Shown here one piece after another: positions 1-7,240 of a DNA stretch of 64,000 nucleotides (positions are counted from its first letter, which is position 1; each line of letters opens with the position of its first letter). The notes below the pieces were generated by a model. It saw nothing but the letters and a program-made list of their open reading frames with translations, was not told the origin of the DNA and did no database searches. The stretch comes from Sphingomonas_D zeicaulis (lineage in GTDB: Bacteria; Pseudomonadota; Alphaproteobacteria; Sphingomonadales; Sphingomonadaceae). The position numbers and the translations under genes were made by a program. Location: NCBI RefSeq assembly GCF_050433225.1, contig NZ_JBNPXQ010000001.1:1302001-1366000 (forward strand), written 5' to 3'.

Positions 1-7
1 TATTGTG

Positions 8-22
8 TGTAATCGCATTACA
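8..22. promoter_or_regulatory. Inverted repeat, possible operator
   Basis: The sequence TGTAAT-CGC-ATTACA is a perfect 6-bp inverted repeat with a 3-nt centre, about 190 bp upstream of the first oxidoreductase gene. It has the size of a regulator binding site. No regulator can be assigned from the sequence, and the upstream gene lies outside the window. Confidence 0.25.
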
Positions 23-211
23 ATGCAAGATGCTTGTCATTGAATCGTCACGGGGCAGGGCGGGTCTGAAAACGTTGAAAAACAGAGATGTTTGCCGTCG
101 CTTGGCCGATGCCTGGCGTGGATCGGGTAATAACCGCGATTGGATAGCCCAAAGTGCCGGTGCTCTGTGCACGGGCGCGGCACGCCGATTCGCTCTCGGG
201 ACGGCCGGCGC

Positions 212-1504
212 ATGAGCGGGCTTGCGGCTGATGGCGTACCCGTGTGGGGCGCGGGGGCGGGGGCGGTACCACGGCCGGCGCTGGACGGCAGCGTGCGTAC
301 GGAAGTCGCGATCGTCGGTGGCGGCGTCGCTGGACTGTCGAGCGCGCTGCACCTCGCGCGCGCCGGGCTCGATGTGCTGCTGCTGGAGAGCGCGCGCATC
401 GGCGCAGGCGCGACCGGCACCAGCGCCGGGGTGGTCGCACCGCAACTCGTGCGCACCACACCCGCCAAGGTGCTGCGGCGGCTGGGGAGGGATCGCGGCA
501 CCGCGCTGCTGCGGTTCGTGGCCGAGAGCGGCCGGCATCTGTTTGATCTGATCGACCGGGAAGGGCTGGCGTGCGACGCGCGACCGGCGGGCTTCCTCGC
601 GCCGGCAGCCGGGCAGGGCGCGGCGCGGCGGCTGGACGCGGTAATCGAGGAATGGCGCGGCGTGCGCAGCGACCTCAGCCTGCTCGATGCGGCCGAAGTC
701 GCGCAGGCGACCGGCTGTCGCGGCTATGGCGCCGCGATCCACGATGCCAGCGGCGGAGCGGTCGATCCGCTGTTGCTCGCCCGCGGCCTCGCCGATCTTG
801 CCGAACAGGCGGGCGCGCGGCTGCATGAGGCCAGCGCGGTGTGCGCGGTGGAGGGTGGCCCCGGCGCGTGGCGGCTCCGCACTGCCGGCGGCGAGGTGCT
901 CGCGCGCACCGTGATCCTGGCCGCAAACGGCGGCAATGCGGCGCTGCGCCACGAACTGCGCGGATCGGTGCTGCCGCTGCCGGTGTGCGAGGTCGCGACC
1001 GAACCGCTGCCGGCGGAGATGCGCGCGGCGATCCTGCCCGGCGGCGAGAGCATGACCGATCTGGAGACCGACGTCTTCTCGATCCGCTATGCCGCCGGCT
1101 TTCGGCTCGTCACCGCCTTTCCTGCCTCCGACCGGCTGACGCATGAAGCGGCGACCGCCGGGGTCAATGCGCGGCTGGCGGCGATGCTTTCTGTCCACCG
1201 CCCGCTCGCACTCGACCATGTCTGGCAGGGCACCGCTTGGGTGAACACCGATCTGCTGCCGAGGCTGGTGCGCGTCGCCGAGGGGCTGGTCGCGGTGCAG
1301 GCGTGCAATGGCCGCGGCCTTGCGACCAATGTGCTGATCGGCCGCGAGGTCGCGCGCAGCCTCGGCCATCTGCCGGGCCAGCCTTTGCTCGCACTGGAGC
1401 CGCCGCGTCGGGTGAGCGGCTTCCTGATCGCTCGCCATCTGCCGCGACTCATCCTCGCCGCGGGACTCGCTACAAAGAAGATCCGCAGCGCCTTCACGCG
1501 CTGA
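212..1504 (+). CDS. FAD-dependent oxidoreductase (DAO family)
   Basis: Predicted 430-residue flavoenzyme of the D-amino acid oxidase/glycine oxidase (DAO) fold, which oxidises amines or amino acids to imines and 2-oxo acids. The N-terminal dinucleotide-binding signature VAIVGGGVAGLSSALHLARA is visible near residues 32-51, followed by an acidic residue (E59) where FAD ribose would bind. A C-terminal QACNGRGLATN segment matches the DAO FAD-closing region. I chose ATG 212 because the flavin motif then sits about 30 residues in, as is usual; an in-frame start exists at 140. No signal peptide, so cytoplasmic. The protein is clearly related to the enzyme at 15498-16805 (same WQGTAWVN/WPGTAWVN and QACNGRG blocks). 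Substrate unknown; peptide or amino-acid catabolism is inferred from the neighbours. Confidence 0.85.
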   Translation: MSGLAADGVPVWGAGAGAVPRPALDGSVRTEVAIVGGGVAGLSSALHLARAGLDVLLLESARIGAGATGTSAGVVAPQLVRTTPAKVLRRLGRDRGTALLRFVAESGRHLFDLIDREGLACDARPAGFLAPAAGQGAARRLDAVIEEWRGVRSDLSLLDAAEVAQATGCRGYGAAIHDASGGAVDPLLLARGLADLAEQAGARLHEASAVCAVEGGPGAWRLRTAGGEVLARTVILAANGGNAALRHELRGSVLPLPVCEVATEPLPAEMRAAILPGGESMTDLETDVFSIRYAAGFRLVTAFPASDRLTHEAATAGVNARLAAMLSVHRPLALDHVWQGTAWVNTDLLPRLVRVAEGLVAVQACNGRGLATNVLIGREVARSLGHLPGQPLLALEPPRRVSGFLIARHLPRLILAAGLATKKIRSAFTR

Positions 1505-1527
1505 TTGGGCGTTCCGCCGAGACGATC

Positions 1528-1556
1528 CAGCCCGCGCGACCCCCTCGCGCGGGCTT
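1528..1556 (+). terminator. Rho-independent terminator after the oxidoreductase
   Basis: A stem of about 11 bp (AGCCCGCGCGA pairing with TCGCGCGGGCT) around a CCCC-type loop ends in a short TTT. It lies 25 bp after the stop codon at 1504, so it should separate this gene from the receptor that follows. The U-tract is short. Confidence 0.7.
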
Positions 1557-1730
1557 TAACATTGCCGTAACAAAGGATTTCCGCAGGCTGCGGCTGGCCC
1601 GCGCGGCGCACCGTCGCGCGTGACGATTCCTCACTTGCTTCAAGCCTAAATCAACCATAACATATGAAAAAGAATATGAATGCGAGGACGCGCAGGGGAA
1701 GCACGTTTCAAGGATATAAGGGGAATCACG

Positions 1731-4106
1731 ATGCAACGACGTAACGCACAGCTCTGGTCCTATGCCTCGCTCGCGGTGGTCGCGCTGGCGACCATGCCCG
1801 CTATTGCCATGGCGCAGAGCGAGGAGCCGGCCGCTGCCGCCGGCGGGATCGACGGCGATATCGTCGTCACCGCCCGCAAGCGCGGCGAGGAACGGCTGCA
1901 GGATATCCCGGCGTCGATCAGCGCGATCAGCGGCGACACGCTGGCCCGCACCGGCGCCACCGGCTTCCAGGATTTCGCCTATCGCGTGCCGGGCCTCACC
2001 TTCACCGATCAGGGACCAGGACTGAAGCGCTATACGCTGCGCGGTATCCAGTCGGCCGGGCAGGAACAGGTCGCGGTCTATTATGATGAAGTGCCGGTGC
2101 CGGGCATTCAGAGCTCAACCGGTGACTCGGGTTCCCAGATCGGCGACCTCCAGCTTTACGACATGTCGCGCGTCGAGGTGCTGAAGGGGCCGCAAAGCAC
2201 CACCTTCGGTGCCAATTCGCAGACCGGCGCGATCCGTTTCATCACCAACAAGCCCAACCTCACCGACGTGGAAGGCTCGGTGAAGGCCGGCGCCAACATC
2301 GTGACGGGTGGCGACGAAGGCTACAATGTCTATGGCATGCTCAACATGCCGATCGTGGCGGGAACGCTCGGCCTGCGCGTCGTCGGCTATCATGATCGCA
2401 CCGCCGGCTATGTCGACAACGTCCGCCTCGGCCTCAAGGACGTCAATTCGGATGCCACCTCGGGCGTCCGCGCCATCCTGCGCTGGGAGCCGGCACCGGG
2501 CTGGTCGGTCGATGCGATGGCCTGGTACCAGCGCCGCAACACGCATGGCGCCAGCGAATACAGCCCGTTCGACAGCTTCCGTGAGCGCGGCGATCCCAGC
2601 GACCAGGGCTGGAACGACGCCGTCCCGCGCTTCGCCTATTTCGAAACCGGCAAGTTCAATTCGGGCAGCTATGTCCGCTCGCCGCGGCCTGACCGGCAGG
2701 AGATCTACTCGCTGACCGGCAATGGCGATCTCGGCTTCGCGCAACTCACCGTCACGGGCTCGATCTACAAGCGCAAGCTGCAATTCTATCGCGACAATTT
2801 CGTCTGGTCGCTGGGAGTCGGCCCGGCGGGCGAAATCTGCCCGAACGGTCGCCCGTGCGTCCGGCCGGACCTGGTGCCCCAGCTGACCGATCAGACCCAG
2901 AGCGTTGAGCAGAAGACGTTCGAGGCGCGCCTCAACTCCACCGGCACGGGTGCCTTCCAATGGGTCGCCGGCGTTTTCTATCGCGATCGCGACTCCGACT
3001 TCCGCAGCTATTCGCCGTTGGTCGACGAGGATGGCTATCCGATCGTCGCGACGACACCGCCCACAGGCTTCTCGACCGCGCCGGGTGCCGGCATCGAGGG
3101 CTGCAATCCGTGCGCCTTCGCCCGCGTCAACACCCGCGGGATCAAGGAAAAGGCGGTGTTCGGCGAAGCGACGCTGGAACTGCTCGACGGTTTCGAGATC
3201 ATGGGCGGCCTGCGCTGGTTCGAGGCCAAGCAGCGTGACGTGGGCACGACGCTGTTCCAGTTCCCGACCTTCGGCAGCACCTTGCCGGCGCCCTACAACC
3301 GTCGCGTCAATGAGGATCGCTTCATCCCCAAAGCGCAGGTCTCGTATAAGCCAACCGAGGACATCACCGTCTATGCGCTGGCCTCCAAGGGCTTCCGTCT
3401 CGGCGGGACCAACCAGTCCGCCGCGGTGGCGGTGCCCGATGGCTATGAATCGGACTCGCTGTGGAACTATGAACTGGGCTTCAAGTCGACCTGGCTCGAC
3501 CGTCGCCTGATCTTCAACGCCGCCGCCTATCGCGTCGACTGGAGCAACATCCAGGTCACCGGCCGCGATCCGACCAACTCGTTCGGCTTCATCGGCAACG
3601 CCGGTGCGGCGCGGATCGAGGGCATCGAGCTGGAAGTGCAGAGCCGGCCGATCGACAGCCTGCAGATCACCACCGGCCTCAACTGGCTGCCGAAGCGTGA
3701 GCTGACCGAGGACCAGATCAGCAGCGATATCTCGGCTCCGGGCAGAGCGGGCGACAAGATCCCGCGCATCCCGGCGCTGACCGCCAACTTCTCCGCCCAA
3801 TACACCACGGACCTCGCGGTCGACGGCTGGAGCGGCTGGATCCGCGGCGATTACAGCTACAAGGGCAAGGCCGGCACCGAGTTGCGCCCGACCGCGCCGA
3901 CCTACCGCACCCAGAAGGGTTTCAGCATCGTCAACGCCCGCATCGGCGCCGACAATGCCGATTCCGAACTGGGCTTCGCGCTCTACGTCGACAATGTGTT
4001 CGACGTGCAGGGCGATGTCTTCCTTGCCGCCGCCGCCAATGTGCCGACCACCAAGATCACCAATCGTCCCCGGACGATCGGCTTCGAAGTGACCAAGCGC
4101 TTTTGA
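1731..4106 (+). CDS. TonB-dependent receptor
   Basis: Outer-membrane active transporter of 791 residues, the usual size for this family in sphingomonads. A signal peptide ends at AMAQ (about residue 27) and is followed by a TonB-box-like DIVVTARKR. The plug domain carries typical blocks (RGIQSAGQEQVAVYYDEVP; DMSRVEVLKGPQSTTFGANS; GAIRFITNKP), and the remainder is a beta-barrel ending in a terminal phenylalanine (VTKRF). ATG 1731 is preceded by AAGGGGAA at a good distance; the longer frame from 1680 is less likely. An AT-rich promoter region lies upstream. The ligand cannot be read from the sequence. The adjacent peptidases suggest peptides or amino-acid conjugates rather than iron, but that is inference. 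Confidence 0.93.
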   Translation: MQRRNAQLWSYASLAVVALATMPAIAMAQSEEPAAAAGGIDGDIVVTARKRGEERLQDIPASISAISGDTLARTGATGFQDFAYRVPGLTFTDQGPGLKRYTLRGIQSAGQEQVAVYYDEVPVPGIQSSTGDSGSQIGDLQLYDMSRVEVLKGPQSTTFGANSQTGAIRFITNKPNLTDVEGSVKAGANIVTGGDEGYNVYGMLNMPIVAGTLGLRVVGYHDRTAGYVDNVRLGLKDVNSDATSGVRAILRWEPAPGWSVDAMAWYQRRNTHGASEYSPFDSFRERGDPSDQGWNDAVPRFAYFETGKFNSGSYVRSPRPDRQEIYSLTGNGDLGFAQLTVTGSIYKRKLQFYRDNFVWSLGVGPAGEICPNGRPCVRPDLVPQLTDQTQSVEQKTFEARLNSTGTGAFQWVAGVFYRDRDSDFRSYSPLVDEDGYPIVATTPPTGFSTAPGAGIEGCNPCAFARVNTRGIKEKAVFGEATLELLDGFEIMGGLRWFEAKQRDVGTTLFQFPTFGSTLPAPYNRRVNEDRFIPKAQVSYKPTEDITVYALASKGFRLGGTNQSAAVAVPDGYESDSLWNYELGFKSTWLDRRLIFNAAAYRVDWSNIQVTGRDPTNSFGFIGNAGAARIEGIELEVQSRPIDSLQITTGLNWLPKRELTEDQISSDISAPGRAGDKIPRIPALTANFSAQYTTDLAVDGWSGWIRGDYSYKGKAGTELRPTAPTYRTQKGFSIVNARIGADNADSELGFALYVDNVFDVQGDVFLAAAANVPTTKITNRPRTIGFEVTKRF

Positions 4107-4158
4107 TAAGGACCATGAGCGGGGAGGGGCTGTGCCCCTTCCTGCGAGGGATTTGACC

Positions 4159-5226
4159 ATGGCCGACCATGCCTGCACCGGCACATGTCCGGTGATTGCC
4201 AATCGCAAGCCCTATTATGCCGAGTTGCGCGCGGGGCGTTCCTACCTCTGGTGCTCCTGCGGCCGATCGAAGCGCCAGCCCTTGTGCGATGGCCGCTCGC
4301 ACATCGGGACTGGCTTCGAACCCGTGCGCTACACCGCGACGAAGGATGGCGAGGAGGTGCTGTTCTGCGGGTGCAAGCACAGCGCGACCGCGCCTTTCTG
4401 CGACGGCGCCCATTCCAACCTCCCCGGCGGCTATAGCGACGCGACCGATGGCGCCGAGGCACCGCGCCCCGATCTCGTCAGCGCCGACGCCACCGGCGTC
4501 TCGCGCGTCGACGGGCGCTGCTTCGCGGTCTCGCCCGAACAGGGCGCCGATCCCTCGCTGCGCTACGCGCTGCGCACGCTCGTCGGCCCGTCGCTGGGGG
4601 CCGAGCATCAATCGCAATTCCATCTCCGGCTGGAAGAAGGGCAGACGCCGATCCTCGCCGCCGAGGACGTCGACACCATCCTCTGGATCATGGCGGGCAG
4701 GGGCGCGATCGAGATTGGCGATCGCAGCTTTCCGGTCGCCGCGCCTTGCGGCGTCTATGTTCGCGCTGGCGAGGCCTTCCGGCTGTCCGCCGATGCGCCG
4801 CTGCGCGCCTATGTCTCCGCCTGTCCGGCGGTCGAGGCGCTGACCGAACTGGCGGAGATGCCCGCGTTCGATGCGAATTGGCCTGACCGCGTCGTTTCGA
4901 TCGACGAGGAAGAGCGCACGGCGATGGGGCCGCGATGGTTCCAGATGCTCGTCGACAAGCGCATCGGATCGACCACTGCCGCTCAGTTCATCGGTCATAT
5001 CCCGCGTTCGCGCGCCGAGATGCACCGCCACCTCTATGAGGAAGCGCTGATCATCATGTCGGGTGAAGGTATAATCTGGAATGAAACCAGCGCCGCGCGG
5101 GTCGGCGCCGGCGACGTGATCTTCTTCCCGCGCAAGCATCTCCATTCGCTGGAATGCGTGGCACCCGAGGGGATGGATGTCGTCGGGCTGATCCACCCGG
5201 GCGACAATCCGGGCGTGAATTATTGA
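4159..5226 (+). CDS. CDGSH iron-sulfur and bicupin fusion protein
   Basis: A 355-residue cytoplasmic protein with two parts. Residues 1-90 hold two CDGSH-type [2Fe-2S] motifs: C32-x-C34...C43-D-G-R-S-H48 and C70-x-C72...C81-D-G-A-H85. The second is canonical. The first has one extra residue before the ligand histidine. Residues about 150-355 contain two cupin domains, the second with metal-type histidines (MHRHLYEE...KHLHSLE). CDGSH proteins handle electrons or clusters, and cupins often bind a metal and act on small acids. Joining both in one chain suggests an iron-dependent enzyme with its own cluster. ATG 4159 follows GCGAGGGA; a GTG at 4132 is possible. It lies 52 bp after the receptor gene and is probably cotranscribed with it. 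Exact reaction unknown. Confidence 0.8.
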   Translation: MADHACTGTCPVIANRKPYYAELRAGRSYLWCSCGRSKRQPLCDGRSHIGTGFEPVRYTATKDGEEVLFCGCKHSATAPFCDGAHSNLPGGYSDATDGAEAPRPDLVSADATGVSRVDGRCFAVSPEQGADPSLRYALRTLVGPSLGAEHQSQFHLRLEEGQTPILAAEDVDTILWIMAGRGAIEIGDRSFPVAAPCGVYVRAGEAFRLSADAPLRAYVSACPAVEALTELAEMPAFDANWPDRVVSIDEEERTAMGPRWFQMLVDKRIGSTTAAQFIGHIPRSRAEMHRHLYEEALIIMSGEGIIWNETSAARVGAGDVIFFPRKHLHSLECVAPEGMDVVGLIHPGDNPGVNY

Positions 5227-5229
5227 GCA

Positions 5230-5257
5230 TCCGGCGGGATCGCACGATCCCGCCGGA
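5230..5257. terminator. Bidirectional stem-loop between convergent genes
   Basis: A near-perfect palindrome (TCCGGCGGGATC, GCAC, GATCCCGCCGGA) sits between the stop codons of the convergent cupin and DUF885 genes. There is no clear U-tract on either side. It is probably a transcript end or 3' stabilising hairpin for both. Confidence 0.6.
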
Positions 5258-5265
5258 CCAGGCTC

Positions 5266-6957
5266 CTATTGCCGCTTCACCGCCGACAGCGGCACATGCG
5301 CCCAGAAGCGCTTCACCTCGTCATCATGGCCGGTGAGGTCGTAGCGCAGCAGCGAGACAGGCAGGCGGCCGGTGTTCATCAGATAATCGTGATAGTCCCT
5401 GATCGAGAAGGCGTCGCCCAACTGGCGCTTGCGATCGATCATCAGCTTCTGAAGCTGCATCATCCCGATCGTGTAGGTCATGCCGTAGCCCGGCGGGCGG
5501 CGGATATAGATGCCGGCGTCGGTGCGCGCGACATCGTCGTCGAGATAGGGCGTCCATTGCTTCCAGAAGCGCATCGCCTGATCGACTGTCATTTCGTTGC
5601 GCTGCATCTTCACGTCGCCCATCGTGCGCGCCGCGCGGAACAGGCCGAAGATATAGATCAGCTCGCGCGTGCGGGGGCGATCGTCGAACAGGCCGAGCTG
5701 CAGCGCGGTCTCTTCCAGATAGAAGCCCCATCCCTCGGTGCGGCCACTGTCCTTGATGAAGCGGCGGATCGGATGGTCGACGCGCGCACCGGCAAGACCG
5801 TCGAAGCGGTGGCCCGGAAAGGTCGCGTGGAGATGGTCGGGGGAAGCGTCGCGGAACTGCACCTGCTCCCAGAACATCGGCCCGGTCGGCCGCACGATCC
5901 ACGGCGCGTTATAGCCCATCTCCTGATAGGTCTTGGGCATATAATCGGGGACGCTGATGATCTCCTCGTCCACCAGCCATTTGCGGATCTTGGCGTCGGT
6001 GCCGGCGAGCTGCGCCTCATATTCGGCGCCGGACTTCGGAAGCGCCAGTTCGGGCAGCTTGCGGTTGCGGTGGCGCTCGGTGGTGTAGTTCGCCCAGTGG
6101 CGCTCGAGCTCACGCTCCGCGAGCAGCACGATCTCGTCCGACGTGTACGGCATCAGCCGCACATTGGTGAGGAACCAGTCATAGGCCGAGCGGCCGACGC
6201 CGGCGCGTGCGACCATCTTAGGGCGTCGCGCGACCAGCCAGTCGCGAAAGGATGCGATCGCTTTGTCCGCGGCAACGATGTCGGCAACCAGCGTGGGCTG
6301 CTGCTTTTCGGCGCGGCCGCGCAGGTCGGCGAACCAGCCGATCAGCCCGGCGGGCTCGACCGCGCGATAGGGCATGCCATGGCCGACGCCGTCACCATTG
6401 GAAAGGCTGTGGATCGCGAGATCGGCATAGTCCGCCGCCACCGCATCCAGGTTGATCCGCGCCTGCGCCAGATAGGCGGGGATCGTGCGCAGCCGCACCT
6501 GGAACGGTGCCAGCTTCGCCGGCTCCAGCGGCAGCTCGGTATAGGCGAGCTGCTGCAATTCATCGACATACATGCCCGGATCGCGCGCCCAGGGCTTGGT
6601 GACGTTGAGAATGAAATCCTGCTGGTCCATCTGCGCGCGCACCGCGAGATAATCCACCTGCTGATGCCGGTCCCAGCTCGCCACCGCGAAGTCGGGCAGG
6701 CGCGCCTGGAAGGCGCGCAATTCAGCGCGGCGCTTCTCGACGGTGGCCGGGCTGTAATCGACCACGCCGTCGACCGGCTTCGGATCCTTCGACGCGTTGA
6801 ACGATGCGAACAGGCTGACCAGCGCTGCATAATCCTGTGTGCCGCGCGGCGGCCCCACCTCTGCTATCGCAGCGGTGGTCTGCGCGACGGCGGGTGCTGC
6901 CATCATGGTCGAGCCACCGGCCAGCAAAGCTGCGATCACAGCCCTGTTCCGCATCAT
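5266..6957 (-). CDS. DUF885 family protein with altered metal motif
   Basis: Exported 563-residue protein of the DUF885 family (peptidase-like, mostly helical). A signal peptide ends near AVAQ. It is the first of three DUF885 paralogs in the window. The usual zinc-binding block HExxPGH is changed here: residues about 377-383 read HATFPGH, so the presumed catalytic glutamate is alanine while both histidines remain. The later glutamate block (RTEGWGFYLEETALQLG) is kept. ATG 6957 or 6954 is preferred because GAAGGGGGA lies just upstream; a TTG at 6972 is less likely. The gene faces away from its neighbours and converges on the cupin gene. It may be a non-catalytic or modified-mechanism relative. 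The family assignment is firm; the activity is not. Confidence 0.85.
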   Translation of the reverse strand: MMRNRAVIAALLAGGSTMMAAPAVAQTTAAIAEVGPPRGTQDYAALVSLFASFNASKDPKPVDGVVDYSPATVEKRRAELRAFQARLPDFAVASWDRHQQVDYLAVRAQMDQQDFILNVTKPWARDPGMYVDELQQLAYTELPLEPAKLAPFQVRLRTIPAYLAQARINLDAVAADYADLAIHSLSNGDGVGHGMPYRAVEPAGLIGWFADLRGRAEKQQPTLVADIVAADKAIASFRDWLVARRPKMVARAGVGRSAYDWFLTNVRLMPYTSDEIVLLAERELERHWANYTTERHRNRKLPELALPKSGAEYEAQLAGTDAKIRKWLVDEEIISVPDYMPKTYQEMGYNAPWIVRPTGPMFWEQVQFRDASPDHLHATFPGHRFDGLAGARVDHPIRRFIKDSGRTEGWGFYLEETALQLGLFDDRPRTRELIYIFGLFRAARTMGDVKMQRNEMTVDQAMRFWKQWTPYLDDDVARTDAGIYIRRPPGYGMTYTIGMMQLQKLMIDRKRQLGDAFSIRDYHDYLMNTGRLPVSLLRYDLTGHDDEVKRFWAHVPLSAVKRQ

Positions 6958-7134
6958 TCCATCCCCCTTCAAATCACGTGAATTTGGTTATGATGCGGTG
7001 GCCGGTCTCACCGGTCAAGCGCCGTAGCACCAGCATTTTCGGCGAATTTTGCGTTTCGGCGCGCCCAGGCATCAAAGATGTGTCGATAAAGTGACAGATT
7101 TCTCCTTTCCGATAAACAGCCGTTGACCGGCTCC

Positions 7135-7148
7135 GGCAGATATGATCA
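7135..7148 (+). promoter_or_regulatory. GGCAGATATGATCA motif upstream of second receptor
   Basis: This 14-nt string recurs exactly at 18518-18531, upstream of the amidohydrolase. A close variant lies at 20706-20721, upstream of the M24 peptidase. TATGAT could be a -10 element or part of an operator shared by the island. It lies about 95 bp before the receptor start codon. Confidence 0.4.
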
Positions 7149-7240
7149 AAATCACACAACTGTTCACGAATAACAGGGGGCGCATCGACGCTCCCGATGA
7201 GCAGCGCCGCAGGGGTGAAGGCATTTCGGGGAGAAATCGA

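Noticed and set aside
2115..4208. A long open frame on the minus strand across the first TonB receptor
   Set aside because: It is an antisense shadow caused by GC-rich third positions. It contains no recognisable domain and the plus-strand receptor is unambiguous.
5269..6981. A 570-codon plus-strand frame over the DUF885 gene
   Set aside because: Antisense shadow with low-complexity composition (H, R, V, A rich). The minus-strand gene has a signal peptide, ribosome site and family motifs.
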